Assembly (NCBI RefSeq): GCF_900114735.1
Contig: NZ_FOUA01000010.1
Span: 18,717 to 82,716, forward strand
Length of the DNA: 64,000 bases
Reading direction: 5' to 3'
Origin: Halopseudomonas bauzanensis
GTDB lineage: Bacteria; Pseudomonadota; Gammaproteobacteria; Pseudomonadales; Pseudomonadaceae
Shown one piece after another: positions 40,414 to 49,468 of this stretch; within the stretch, counting starts at the first letter, position 1, and the number at the start of each line of letters is the position of its first letter. The translations under genes were made by a program, and so were the position numbers. The notes under the pieces were generated by a model. The model did not search any database. It was not told the origin of the DNA and was given only the letters and a program-made list of their open reading frames with translations.

Positions 40414-42215
40414 ATCACCGGTTTGTAGGAGTGGCGCTCAGGTTCACCGCCATGGTGAACCTGCTCGCAGGCCTGGAGCAAATAGGCACTCTTGACCAAG
40501 GCCAGATGGGACAGGGCCTGGGGGAAATTGCCGATCAGGCCATAGCGCGGGTCATACTGTTCGGCCAATAGGCCAACATCGTTACGCAGGGCCAGCAGAT
40601 GGGCGAACATGTTCTCGGCATCGCCGTCCCGGCCACTCATGACCAGGGTGTCGGCAAACCAGAAGGAGCAGGCGAGAAAGGCGCCTTCGTCCCCACTGAA
40701 GCTGTCCTGCGGCGGGAAGCGATGCACCACGCCGTCGCGTAACAGGTCCTGCTCGATCCAGGCAATGGTGGCCTGTACCCGTGGATCATCGATTGGCAGG
40801 AAGCCCAGCAAGGGAATCATCAACAGGCTGGCGTCCGGGCAAGAACGCTCATAGCTCTGCTGAAAGGCGCCGCGCTGCGCATTGATGCCCTTGCGGCAGA
40901 TATCCGCATGGATCTCATCGCGCACCGCACGCCACTCCTCCAGCGGAGCCTCCAGCCCATATTCCTCCGCATCACGGATACTGCGATCCAGCGCCACCCA
41001 GGCGTAGACCTTGGAATGAACATAGTGGCGGCGTTGATCGCGCAATTCCCAGATGCCTTCATCCGGTTGCTGCCAGCAGTCGATAACTTTCTCCAGCAAC
41101 CGACGTTGATCCTGCCAGTCCTGCTGGCTCAGATAGGCGCCGCTGCGCCGGGCGATATGCAACAGGTCGACCAATTGACCATACACATCCAACTGGTGCT
41201 GGTCATAGGCGCCATTGCCGACCCGGACCGGCTGCGAATCCAGATGGCCTGGCAGCCAGTCCATTTCATGCTCGCCATTTGCCGATTGGCCATCGACGCT
41301 GTAGAGCACGCGCATATCACCGTCGTTGCGCTCGATAACCCGCTGCAGCCAATTGATCCAGGCATGAACCTCGGTCAGATAATTGGAGTCGATGAGGATG
41401 TCGAGCGCCCATACCGCATCGCGGATCCAGCAGAACCGGTAATCCCAGTTGGCACCATGGCCCGGTGCTTCTGGCAGCGAGGTGGTGGGCGCCGCCACCA
41501 TGCTGCCGCTGGGCTCATGGGTGAGTGCATTTAGAGTGATCAGCGAGCGGATCACCGCCTCACGCCAGCGGCCATGATAGGAGCACTGGCGGACCCAGTC
41601 GCGCCACCACTGTAGGCAATCATCGAGCAGTTGCTGCGGGTCGGCACCCACGCCAGGCTGCTGCTCGGGTAGCAGATGATAGAGGGTGAATTCATGCATC
41701 TCGCCGGCGCCCAGAGCGAAGCTGGCGCTGACGTTATCCGCGCCGATACGTAGCGGTGATTGGCTTGTGAGCAGCAAACGCTGGCCGTCGGTATCCCACA
41801 GGCTGACGCCTTGGGCGCCTTCTTCGCAGCGCGCCGCGCGTGCGCCATAGCCGAAGCGCGGGACCAGTTGCATGTCCATCTGCACGCTGCCTTCGAGCCC
41901 TTCGACCCGGCGTACAATCAGCGCTTCACTGTTCAGCGGCATGAAATCGGTGATACGCACCCGACCGGCATCGCCACAGTCGAACTCGGTGCAGAGCACC
42001 AGGGTGTCGTATTCATAATGACGCTGGATTTTCTGTGCCGGTGGTTGCGGAGCCAGCTGCCAGAAGCCGTGCTCCTCGTTGCCGAGCAGCCGGGTGAAAC
42101 AGGCGGGTGAGTCGAAACGCGGCGGGCAGAACCAGTCGATGCTGCCGTTGCGCCCGACCAGCGCCGAGCAGCGCAGATTGCCGAGCAGCGCATAATCCTT
42201 GATAGGCTGGGTCAT
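40410..42215 (-). CDS. Glycoside hydrolase family 15 protein (glucoamylase/trehalase-like)
   Basis: 601 residues, cytosolic, no signal peptide. The N-terminal beta-sandwich begins IKDYALLGNLRCSALVGRNGSIDWFCPPRFDSPACF, and the alpha/alpha barrel has WDYRFCWIRDAVWALDIL with the general-acid region further on (DEGIWELR). Cytosolic GH15 proteins of this kind act on trehalose or short alpha-glucans. Neighbouring stress-type genes suggest an osmolyte role, which is inference. Confidence 0.88.
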   Translation of the reverse strand: MTQPIKDYALLGNLRCSALVGRNGSIDWFCPPRFDSPACFTRLLGNEEHGFWQLAPQPPAQKIQRHYEYDTLVLCTEFDCGDAGRVRITDFMPLNSEALIVRRVEGLEGSVQMDMQLVPRFGYGARAARCEEGAQGVSLWDTDGQRLLLTSQSPLRIGADNVSASFALGAGEMHEFTLYHLLPEQQPGVGADPQQLLDDCLQWWRDWVRQCSYHGRWREAVIRSLITLNALTHEPSGSMVAAPTTSLPEAPGHGANWDYRFCWIRDAVWALDILIDSNYLTEVHAWINWLQRVIERNDGDMRVLYSVDGQSANGEHEMDWLPGHLDSQPVRVGNGAYDQHQLDVYGQLVDLLHIARRSGAYLSQQDWQDQRRLLEKVIDCWQQPDEGIWELRDQRRHYVHSKVYAWVALDRSIRDAEEYGLEAPLEEWRAVRDEIHADICRKGINAQRGAFQQSYERSCPDASLLMIPLLGFLPIDDPRVQATIAWIEQDLLRDGVVHRFPPQDSFSGDEGAFLACSFWFADTLVMSGRDGDAENMFAHLLALRNDVGLLAEQYDPRYGLIGNFPQALSHLALVKSAYLLQACEQVHHGGEPERHSYKPVI

Positions 42216-42240
42216 ATGGGCAAATTCCCGGTGATGGGCT

Positions 42241-43239
42241 TCAACGTTTCTTGCGTAGCAACAGCATAGCCAACGGCAGCAGGGGCAGCAGCATGGCGGT
42301 GGCCACCGCTCCCCGGTGCATGGTCAGCCAGAGTTGACGGCTGTGGTTACGGGCATCGGCGTCAAAGCGGCCATGACTGCCCATGTCGCGATCCACTGGC
42401 TCGAACAGATTGTCAGGGCGCCCGGGCGGCAGCGGCACATCGTCCTTCTGGCCCTGATAGCCATCGTCCTTGAGCATCTGATCGGCAATGAGCGGAAAGA
42501 ACTTGTTACCCCAGATCGCCTTCACTGCGGGAAAGCCCACACATACCTCGCGCCGCCGTTGCCCGGCCGCCCAGACGATGCCTCGCGCTGCGACTTCCGG
42601 CTGGAAGATTGGTGGCATCGGCTGGGGTTTCTTGTCCAGGCGGGTGCGGGCCCAGTCAAACTGGGGGGTGTTGAAGGCCGCCAGATGCACGGTGGTGACA
42701 TGGATGGAGCTGCGTTCATGCTCAAGCTCGACCCGCAGGGAATCGGTGAAACCGCGACAGGCAAACTTGGCTGCGCAATAGGCCGACTGCAGCGGAATGG
42801 CCCGATAGGCCAAGGCGGAACCGACCTGCACAATCGTGCCCCGGTTGCGCGGGCGCATATGGCGCAGCGCCGCGCAGGTGCCATGTACCGTGCCCAGATA
42901 GGTCACTTCGGTGACCCGGCGATACTCCTCGGCCTGCATCTTGCTGACCGGTGATAGCACGGTGACCATGGCGTTATTGACCCAGATATCGATCGGCCCC
43001 AATTCGGCTTCGATCTGCGCGGCGGCGTCATCCACCTGCTGCGCATCGGCCACATCCACCGTTTTGACCCAGGCGGTTGCGCCCAGGGCTTCCACTTCCG
43101 CCTTGGCGCCCGCCAGGCCGGCAGCACCGCGTGCCAGCAGGGCCACGGTGGCGCCGCTACGGGCAAATTCGATGGCGGTAGCTCTACCGACGCCGGCAGA
43201 GGCACCGGAAATCACAATAACCTTGCGCGAATGAAGCAT
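42241..43239 (-). CDS. SDR family oxidoreductase with C-terminal membrane anchor
   Basis: About 332 residues of the classical short-chain dehydrogenase fold: NAD(P) loop GASAGVGRA near the N-terminus, NNAMV in place of the usual NNAG, catalytic Tyr-x3-Lys in YCAAK. An added C-terminal part of about 80 residues ends in a hydrophobic segment (VATAMLLPLLPLAMLLL) and a basic tail, so it is probably tail-anchored. The ATG at 43239 is chosen over a GTG one codon before. It is 25 bp upstream of the GH15 gene on the same strand. Confidence 0.85.
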   Translation of the reverse strand: MLHSRKVIVISGASAGVGRATAIEFARSGATVALLARGAAGLAGAKAEVEALGATAWVKTVDVADAQQVDDAAAQIEAELGPIDIWVNNAMVTVLSPVSKMQAEEYRRVTEVTYLGTVHGTCAALRHMRPRNRGTIVQVGSALAYRAIPLQSAYCAAKFACRGFTDSLRVELEHERSSIHVTTVHLAAFNTPQFDWARTRLDKKPQPMPPIFQPEVAARGIVWAAGQRRREVCVGFPAVKAIWGNKFFPLIADQMLKDDGYQGQKDDVPLPPGRPDNLFEPVDRDMGSHGRFDADARNHSRQLWLTMHRGAVATAMLLPLLPLAMLLLRKKR

Positions 43240-43407
43240 CACAGGCTGCTCCTGAAAATGGCATTTGTATAGAGCAAATGACCCTGCCAGCGCCTGCGGT
43301 GTTCAAGTTAAAGAGAGAAGCTGTTGAGGGGGAAACCCGACTGATGTCTAAGCGCTATATTGATGTTATATTTTTGAGCTTATTGGAATAACGAAAGGGA
43401 TTGGCGC

Positions 43408-43647
43408 ATGAAAGATGTTTTGTTTTTTAATTCAATGCTGACACCGAAAATTCTCACGGGTGTTTATTGGTTGTTGCTGGTTATCGTCATAATCGGTGGT
43501 CTGGTCAGCATGTTTACCGTTAGCTTCTGGGCTGGCTTGGGCGCGCTGGTTGGTGGGGTGATCGGGGTTCGGATCTGGTGTGAACTGTTGATTGTGATGT
43601 TCAAGATTCACGAAAATCTGAAAAAGATTGCAGATAACCAGGCGTGA
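43408..43647 (+). CDS. DUF4282 family small membrane protein
   Basis: 79 residues with two membrane segments (about 16-38 and 41-65) and the DUF4282 pattern of a short polar loop then IWCELLIVMFKIHENLKKI. Function unknown. GAAAGGGA lies about 9 bp before the ATG. The 168 bp upstream is more AT-rich than the surroundings and should hold its promoter and that of the SDR gene. Confidence 0.78.
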   Translation: MKDVLFFNSMLTPKILTGVYWLLLVIVIIGGLVSMFTVSFWAGLGALVGGVIGVRIWCELLIVMFKIHENLKKIADNQA

Positions 43648-43652
43648 TCCTG

Positions 43653-43681
43653 AGGCGGAGGCAAATGGCTTGCCTCCGCCT
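43653..43681. terminator. Bidirectional terminator between DUF4282 gene and yejK
   Basis: AGGCGGAGGCAA (43653-43664) pairs perfectly with TTGCCTCCGCCT (43670-43681), with a 5-base loop, in the 39 bp between two convergent genes. On the + strand it is followed by TACTTTC. Confidence 0.75.
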
Positions 43682-43686
43682 TACTT

Positions 43687-44697
43687 TCAGGGCTTACGCT
43701 TGTTACGCAACTGCTGGATCAGCCCTTTCGGCGGGTGCTTGATCACCAGCGAGTCATCGCTTTCGTCATACTCCACCCGGTCGCCCAAAAGGTGCGCTTC
43801 AAAGCTGATCGACAAACCGTCAGCCTTGCCATAGAACTTGAGAAAGTTGTTCAGGGTCTTCTTATCCGGAGGAATTTCCGGGTTCAGCCCGTAATCCTTG
43901 TTGCGGATGTAGTCATAGAAGGCCCGCGGCTGTTCCTCATCCATCAGCCCCGACAACTCCTCCAGCGCTACCTGCTCGCCCTGGCGGGCCTGGCCGCTGA
44001 CGTAGCCGCTCATGGCCTTGGTCTTGTCCTTGAGCTGGTCGGAGGGTAGGTCCGCCTCGCCGACGTAATCCTGGAACGCCTGCAGCAGGGTGGAGGTTTC
44101 CTGCTCGGGGTTGGCGCCTTCGATACAGCCGATGAAATCCCTGAAATAATCCGATACGCGCTTGCCGCTGCGCCCGCGGATGAAGGAAATGTACTGCTTG
44201 GACGCAGCGTTCTGTTTCCACTCGGTGAGGTTGATGCGTGCCGCCATGTTCAGCGCCGATAGATCCAGATGGCGGGCCGCAGCCACTTCCAGATCATCCG
44301 TCACGGTCACGCCTTCGGTGTGGTGCAGCAGCGCGATGATCAGGAAGGCGGTCATGCCCTGGCGGTAGCGAATGAACAGCACATGGCCGCCAAGCGCCAG
44401 GTTGGAGCCTTCCATCAGGGTTTTCAGGTGTTCGGCAGACTGTTTGGTAAAGCCGACAAAGTCCTGTTCCTCATCCAGCAACTGCTGCAGCCAGCCGCTG
44501 AACGGATAGGCGCCGCTTTCCTCGTGGAAGTAGCCCCAGGCCTTGTTCGGCTTGCTGTTATATGCCTCTATCAGTCCTGCCAACAGCTGTTCCAGCGCCT
44601 CGGAATTGCCCAGCTCGGCATCGCGCAGGGTCAGGCTGGCGGGCTGGCCGTCAGGCTTCTTGTGAATCTGATGAACAATACTGTTGTCGATGGGCAT
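43687..44697 (-). CDS. yejK: Nucleoid-associated protein YejK (NdpA family)
   Basis: 336-residue nucleoid-associated protein of the 37-kDa family (PF04245). The ATG at 44697 starts [19 protein letters not shown], the normal N-terminus, with an FIRYRQG and FIRGRSGK block inside. DNA binding is known for E. coli YejK; its physiological role remains poorly defined. It is divergent from the ChaN-like gene, 145 bp away. Confidence 0.9.
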   Translation of the reverse strand: MPIDNSIVHQIHKKPDGQPASLTLRDAELGNSEALEQLLAGLIEAYNSKPNKAWGYFHEESGAYPFSGWLQQLLDEEQDFVGFTKQSAEHLKTLMEGSNLALGGHVLFIRYRQGMTAFLIIALLHHTEGVTVTDDLEVAAARHLDLSALNMAARINLTEWKQNAASKQYISFIRGRSGKRVSDYFRDFIGCIEGANPEQETSTLLQAFQDYVGEADLPSDQLKDKTKAMSGYVSGQARQGEQVALEELSGLMDEEQPRAFYDYIRNKDYGLNPEIPPDKKTLNNFLKFYGKADGLSISFEAHLLGDRVEYDESDDSLVIKHPPKGLIQQLRNKRKP

Positions 44698-44842
44698 ACT
44701 GGTATCCGGAGCGGTAGAACAGGTAAACAACGATCGGCTGAACCGATGCGGTCAGCTGCAGCAAGGTACTCCAGTTGCCGGTATGTCGCAAATCACGATG
44801 CGCTGGGGCCGGAGTCATTTTGGTTTTTGCATGGGAGTGGAT

Positions 44843-45715
44843 ATGAAGCGGATGATGCTGGGTGGGTTGTTGTTGAGCTGGGCCGTGCTGGCGACCGCCG
44901 AGCCGCTGCCGCCGTGGCACAACACACCCATGGCACAGACGGAGCGAACCGGGCAAGTGCTGGATACGGCCACGGGGTTGTGGCTGTCGGCTGATGATCT
45001 GGTCGAACGTCTGGCCCAGGCCGAGCATGTACTGGTCGGCGAGCAGCATGACAATGTGGACCATCATCAACTGCAACTCTGGCTGTTGCGTCAATTGCAG
45101 CAGCAGCGGCCGCAGGCGAGCCTGTTGCTGGAAATGCTTACGCCCTCGCAACAACCGGTCGTGGACAGCTTGCAGAACGACGATATCGAAGCGCAGCCTG
45201 AACAGCTGGCGGAGCAACTGGACTGGAGCCCCGGCTGGGATTGGAGTTTATACGGGCCTATTGTTATCTGGGCGTTGGAGGAGGGCGTCAACCTGCGCGC
45301 CGCCAATCTCGATCGGGAGGAGATCGCCACCCTGTACCGTACGCCGGTAGCTGTTTCGCCTCGCTATTCCGATCAGGTGTTAGCCGAACTGCGCGAAACC
45401 ATCGAAGCATCCCATTGCGGGCAGATAGCCGAGCCGCAACTCAGCGCCATGCGCGGCATCCAGCAGCAGCGTGATATACGCATGGGTGAACAACTGATCG
45501 CAGCACCGGCTCCGGCATTGTTGCTGGCTGGCAACTTCCATGTACGCAAGGACCTGGGCGTACCGCTACACCTGGACGGGCCTGCGCCAGTAGTGGTCAT
45601 GTTGCACGAGGCGGGCAAGTCGATGCCAGGCGCTGAGCAAGCCGATTATCTGTGGCTGACCCCGGCTGGGCCGGAAAAGGATCATTGTGCGCAGTGGCAG
45701 CAAACTGAAGACTGA
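44843..45715 (+). CDS. ChaN family heme/iron-related secreted protein
   Basis: 290 residues with a signal peptide (about 1-20, ending ATA) and the ChaN core (LVGEQHDNVDHHQLQLWLLR, LLLEMLTPSQQPVV, ANLDREEIATLYR). Campylobacter ChaN is a heme-binding lipoprotein; this protein lacks a lipobox Cys, so it is probably soluble in the periplasm. The ATG at 44843 has GGGAGTGGA upstream. The role in iron or heme uptake is inferred from the family. Confidence 0.8.
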   Translation: MKRMMLGGLLLSWAVLATAEPLPPWHNTPMAQTERTGQVLDTATGLWLSADDLVERLAQAEHVLVGEQHDNVDHHQLQLWLLRQLQQQRPQASLLLEMLTPSQQPVVDSLQNDDIEAQPEQLAEQLDWSPGWDWSLYGPIVIWALEEGVNLRAANLDREEIATLYRTPVAVSPRYSDQVLAELRETIEASHCGQIAEPQLSAMRGIQQQRDIRMGEQLIAAPAPALLLAGNFHVRKDLGVPLHLDGPAPVVVMLHEAGKSMPGAEQADYLWLTPAGPEKDHCAQWQQTED

Positions 45716-45758
45716 AGCCGTGCCGCAATGATAGAGGACAGATTCGCTACGCCGATAT

Positions 45759-47585
45759 CTACAGCGGAAAAATCACCGGCACCAACAACAGGGTAATGAT
45801 CAGCACCAACACGGTGAAGGGCGTGCCGATCTTCAGAAAGTCACTGAAGCGGTAACCGCCCGGGTCCAGCACCAGCGTGTTGACGGGAGAAGAGACCGGC
45901 GTCATGAAGGCCGCCGAGGCGGCCAGCGCCACGGTCATCACGAAGGGGTAGGGCGACGCTCCCATGGCCTGGGCTGTCGCCACCGCCACCGGCGCCATCA
46001 ACACCGCAGTAGCGGTATTGGAGATAAACAGCCCGGTCACGGCAGTGGCAATGAATAGCGTGGCCAGCAGTGCACGCGGCCCGGCATCACCGAACAGGCT
46101 CAACAGCCCACCCACGGCCAGGTCGATGCCGCCGGTTTTCTGCAGCGCCAGGGCAAAGGGCAGCATGCCGACAATCAGGATCAGGCTGGGCCAGTGAATC
46201 GCCTTGTAGGCCGAATCCATGGTGATGCACTTGAAGGTGCCCATCAGCAGACAACCGATCAAGGCGGCCATCAGATTCGACACCACACCGGATACCATCA
46301 ACGCCACCATCACGCCCAGGCTGAACAGCGCATAGGGCGCCTTGCGGGCGGCGGGCACCACTTCCTTGATTTCGGTCGGCAGGCTGAGCAACACAAAATC
46401 CCGGGTCAGCAGGTGCAGCCGATCGATATCCTTCCAGCTGCCGGCGACCAGCAGGGTGTCTGCGGCCTTGAGTTTTTCATCCACCAACAACCCCGGCAAC
46501 GCCTCACCATGGCGCCGCAGGCCCACCACATTGAGCCGATGACGGCTGCGAAACTCCAGTTCCTGAATGGTCTTGCCGGGTAGGCGCGACTCCGGCGGCA
46601 GGGCGACCTCAGCCAACCCCAGCTGATGGGAATGGGTACTGTAGTAGGAGGTTTCCAGCTCCAGCGGGGTGACACCGATTTCCTGATAGGCGCCCAGCAG
46701 GGCAATCGCCGGGCTGGCCAGGTCGACCAGGAGGATATCGCCCGGTTGCGCTACCGTATTGCCGGTGGCCACCTGCAGCAGATTGCGAAAGCGTCGCTGG
46801 CGCTCGATAGCAATGACGTTGATACCGTACTCGCTGCGCAGCTCCAGTTCGTTGAGCGGGCGACCGATCAACGGCGAATCCGCATTGATACGCAGCCGGC
46901 GCTCGCGCTCCGGCAGGCGGTACAACTCCGCCAGATCATGCATGGTCTGGCGATCCGGCTCGTCCTTGCCGGCACCGGAACCACCGAGCCAGCGACGCAC
47001 AAACAGCATATAGCCGATGCCACAAACCAGTATGGCCAGGCCGATGGGGGTGAAGCTGAAAAAGGAGAACCCTTCCAGCCCATTGCGTACCAGCTCGCTG
47101 TTGACCACCATGTTGGGCGGCGTGGCCACCAGTGTCAGCATGCCGCTGATCAGCCCGGCGAAGCTCAACGGCATCATCAGCCGCGAGGCGGGAATGCCCA
47201 TGCGCACGCTCACGCTCATGACCACCGGAATGAAAATTGCCACCACGCCGGTAGAACTCATCACCGAACCCAGCCCCGCCACGGTCAGCATCAGCAGCAG
47301 GATCAGGCGGGTTTCGCTGCTGCCCGCCTGCCGCACCATCCAGTCGCCCAGCTGATAGGCAATCCCGGTGCGCACCAGGCCATCGCCGATTACGAACAGC
47401 GCCGCGATCAGCAGTACGCTGGGATCACTGAACCCGGCCACCGCCTCCTGCACGCTGAGCACGCCGGTCAGCGGCAACGCGACGATCACCAATAGCGCCA
47501 CCACGTCCATACGCGGCTTGTTGCGGATGAAGAGCACCATGCTGCCGAGCAGCAGGGCGAGAACGATGGTCAATTCGGTATTCAC
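45759..47585 (-). CDS. SLC13/DASS family permease with two TrkA-C domains
   Basis: 608-residue inner-membrane transporter starting at GTG 47585. Two blocks of membrane segments (about 1-195 and 400-608) flank two TrkA_C (RCK_C) cytoplasmic domains; one holds SPLIGRPLNELELRSEYGINVIA and the other SRLPGKTIQELEFRSRHRLNVVG. The second half has SNTATAVLMAPVAVA, the substrate-Na+ SNT motif of the family. Such RCK-containing members are annotated as sulfate or Na+/dicarboxylate transporters; the substrate is unknown. Confidence 0.88.
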   Translation of the reverse strand: MNTELTIVLALLLGSMVLFIRNKPRMDVVALLVIVALPLTGVLSVQEAVAGFSDPSVLLIAALFVIGDGLVRTGIAYQLGDWMVRQAGSSETRLILLLMLTVAGLGSVMSSTGVVAIFIPVVMSVSVRMGIPASRLMMPLSFAGLISGMLTLVATPPNMVVNSELVRNGLEGFSFFSFTPIGLAILVCGIGYMLFVRRWLGGSGAGKDEPDRQTMHDLAELYRLPERERRLRINADSPLIGRPLNELELRSEYGINVIAIERQRRFRNLLQVATGNTVAQPGDILLVDLASPAIALLGAYQEIGVTPLELETSYYSTHSHQLGLAEVALPPESRLPGKTIQELEFRSRHRLNVVGLRRHGEALPGLLVDEKLKAADTLLVAGSWKDIDRLHLLTRDFVLLSLPTEIKEVVPAARKAPYALFSLGVMVALMVSGVVSNLMAALIGCLLMGTFKCITMDSAYKAIHWPSLILIVGMLPFALALQKTGGIDLAVGGLLSLFGDAGPRALLATLFIATAVTGLFISNTATAVLMAPVAVATAQAMGASPYPFVMTVALAASAAFMTPVSSPVNTLVLDPGGYRFSDFLKIGTPFTVLVLIITLLLVPVIFPL

Positions 47586-47732
47586 GCATCCATACTCATA
47601 TGCCGGTGATCAACAGATCGGGCGCGGCGGTGATGGCATCCCGAGGAGGACAGGTTCCTGGAGAAGGACGATGCGCACAGTCTATGCGCATCATGTTGTG
47701 CGGGCTAGCGTGGGCAGACATGTCGACGGGCG

Positions 47733-48602
47733 TCAGGGTGTCTTCCTGCGGAGCACCAGTCCGATCCCGCCGAGCACAGCGACCGAGGCCGCGACTATCC
47801 GCAGAGTGAGTGGTTCGCTCAATAGCGCGACGCCGGCGAACGTCGCGATAATAGGCACACTCAGCTGCACTGTTGAAGCTTGCACGGCATTAAGGCCGCG
47901 AAGTGCGCTATACCAGATGGCGTAACCCACGCCGGATGCCAGGACGCCAGAGAGGACGGCATAGAATGCGCCCCAGCCATCGAGCCGCAGCTCCCCCAGG
48001 AAAGGCAAACACAGCACCAGTGTGATGGGGAGGCTCCTGCGAAAGTTCGCGGCAGTCAGCGCGAGCGGATCGGCGGCTCCCCGGCCAAGCAGGGAATAGG
48101 CGCTCCAGGCGAGCCCCGAGATGATCATCAGTGCAGCGCTGCCGGCTGGAGGAGCGCTGGCTCCCGGCAGCAATAGCAGCACGAGCCCCGCCAGGGCCAG
48201 CAGCAGCCCCGCCACGGCCAGGGGACCAAGGCGTTCGCCACGATAGATGCCATAGGTCAGCATGCCCAACTGGACCGCGCCAAACAGCAGCAGGGCGCCG
48301 ACTCCCGTGTCCAGCTGGATATAGGCGAAAGTAAAGGCGACAACGTAAATGCTCAACGACAGCGCACCGGACCACGAGCCGGTACTGCGATTGCCGCGTT
48401 GGCGTAGCGCGAGCAGCAACCATAATCCCAGCGCACCGCTAATCAGGCGTATTAGAGAGAAACTTGCAGCGTCTATCTCGGTATTCTTGAGCGCCAGCCG
48501 GCAGAGTATCGAATTACCGGCAAACGCCAGCATGGCGATGCAGGTAAACAGGACGGTTCTCATCGAAACGGGTGGGCTCGGTTGCAACGTCGATTCATTC
48601 AT
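47733..48602 (-). CDS. EamA/DMT family transporter
   Basis: 289 residues with ten predicted membrane segments in two EamA repeats (second repeat starting about residue 150, SAALMIISGLAWSAYSLLGR). Likely a metabolite or amino-acid exporter of the drug/metabolite superfamily; the substrate is unknown. It is divergent from the rof gene with 82 bp between starts. Confidence 0.88.
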   Translation of the reverse strand: MNESTLQPSPPVSMRTVLFTCIAMLAFAGNSILCRLALKNTEIDAASFSLIRLISGALGLWLLLALRQRGNRSTGSWSGALSLSIYVVAFTFAYIQLDTGVGALLLFGAVQLGMLTYGIYRGERLGPLAVAGLLLALAGLVLLLLPGASAPPAGSAALMIISGLAWSAYSLLGRGAADPLALTAANFRRSLPITLVLCLPFLGELRLDGWGAFYAVLSGVLASGVGYAIWYSALRGLNAVQASTVQLSVPIIATFAGVALLSEPLTLRIVAASVAVLGGIGLVLRRKTP

Positions 48603-48684
48603 AACGGTTCCTGCCTGGTCGGGATACAGGCGCTATCTTCATCTTATGCCTGTTTCGCTTTTTTGCTCACCAAAGGTGCCAATC

Positions 48685-48939
48685 ATGATCACTTGCCATC
48701 AGTCGGATTACCTGGAAATTGCCTGCCTCTATCGCATCCCCATTGCCCTGACCTGGGCGGATGGCCGGCGGATGGAAGGGACGCCGCTGGATACCGGCTA
48801 TAACGAGCAGCGGGAGGAGTGCTTGTTGATGGATACTGGCGGGAACAGGGAATGGGTGGTGGTGGAAGAGGCGCAGGGCATGACCGCTTTGGCCGAGAAC
48901 CCGCACTTTCATGAGGTTCGCTTTGGTGCAGAGTCTTAG
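48685..48939 (+). CDS. rof: Rho-binding antiterminator Rof
   Basis: 84 residues from the ATG at 48685 (MITCHQSDYLEIACLYRIPI). The pattern I-x-C-x5-YLE-x-ACLYR, then a strand-turn-strand barrel with LTWADGRRMEGTPLD and a late FHEVRFG, matches the Sm-like fold of Rof/YaeO. Rof binds the primary RNA-binding site of Rho and lowers Rho-dependent termination. The gene stands alone between two transporter genes, and its ribosome site is weak. Confidence 0.8.
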   Translation: MITCHQSDYLEIACLYRIPIALTWADGRRMEGTPLDTGYNEQREECLLMDTGGNREWVVVEEAQGMTALAENPHFHEVRFGAES

Positions 48940-49060
48940 CGATCAACGCGGGACGCATAAGGTTGAACAAAATGGCGCCGGCTCGTAGCATCCCTTGGCT
49001 TGGCGGCTCAGCCCCACGAATAGCCAGCCCAGCCTTGTCCCTCATCAAAAGGTGATCCCG

Positions 49061-49393
49061 TTGTCTGAACTGAAAACGCTCGGTCTTTTCCTGATTACCG
49101 CCCTGGCAGAAATCCTCGGTTGCTATCTGCCCTATCTCTGGCTGCGCGAGGGGAAAACCATCTGGTTGCTGGTGCCCGGGGCGCTGTGTCTGGCGGCCTT
49201 TGCCTGGCTGCTGTCGTTGCACCCGACCGCGGCGGGCCGGGTCTATGCGGCATACGGTGGGGTTTATATCTTCATGGCGATCATGTGGCTCTGGACCGTC
49301 GATGGGGTTCGGCCAACAGTCTGGGATCTGGTAGGCACGGCGGTCGCGTTGACTGGCATGGCGATCATCATGTTTGCGCCGCGCAGCCTGTGA
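49061..49393 (+). CDS. YnfA family inner-membrane protein
   Basis: 110 residues, four predicted membrane segments, matching the UPF0060/YnfA family ([32 protein letters not shown]). It is structurally like small multidrug resistance transporters. The start is TTG at 49061 with AAAGGTG about 8 bp upstream; no ATG is available near the expected N-terminus. The gene follows rof after 121 bp with no visible feature between. Confidence 0.88.
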   Translation: MSELKTLGLFLITALAEILGCYLPYLWLREGKTIWLLVPGALCLAAFAWLLSLHPTAAGRVYAAYGGVYIFMAIMWLWTVDGVRPTVWDLVGTAVALTGMAIIMFAPRSL

Positions 49394-49468
49394 TATTGGC
49401 CGAGGCGCCTTGCTCTGTAGCGCATCGCTACCCTTGCTTCGGCTTTATCATCAGGAGCATGCGCGTAA

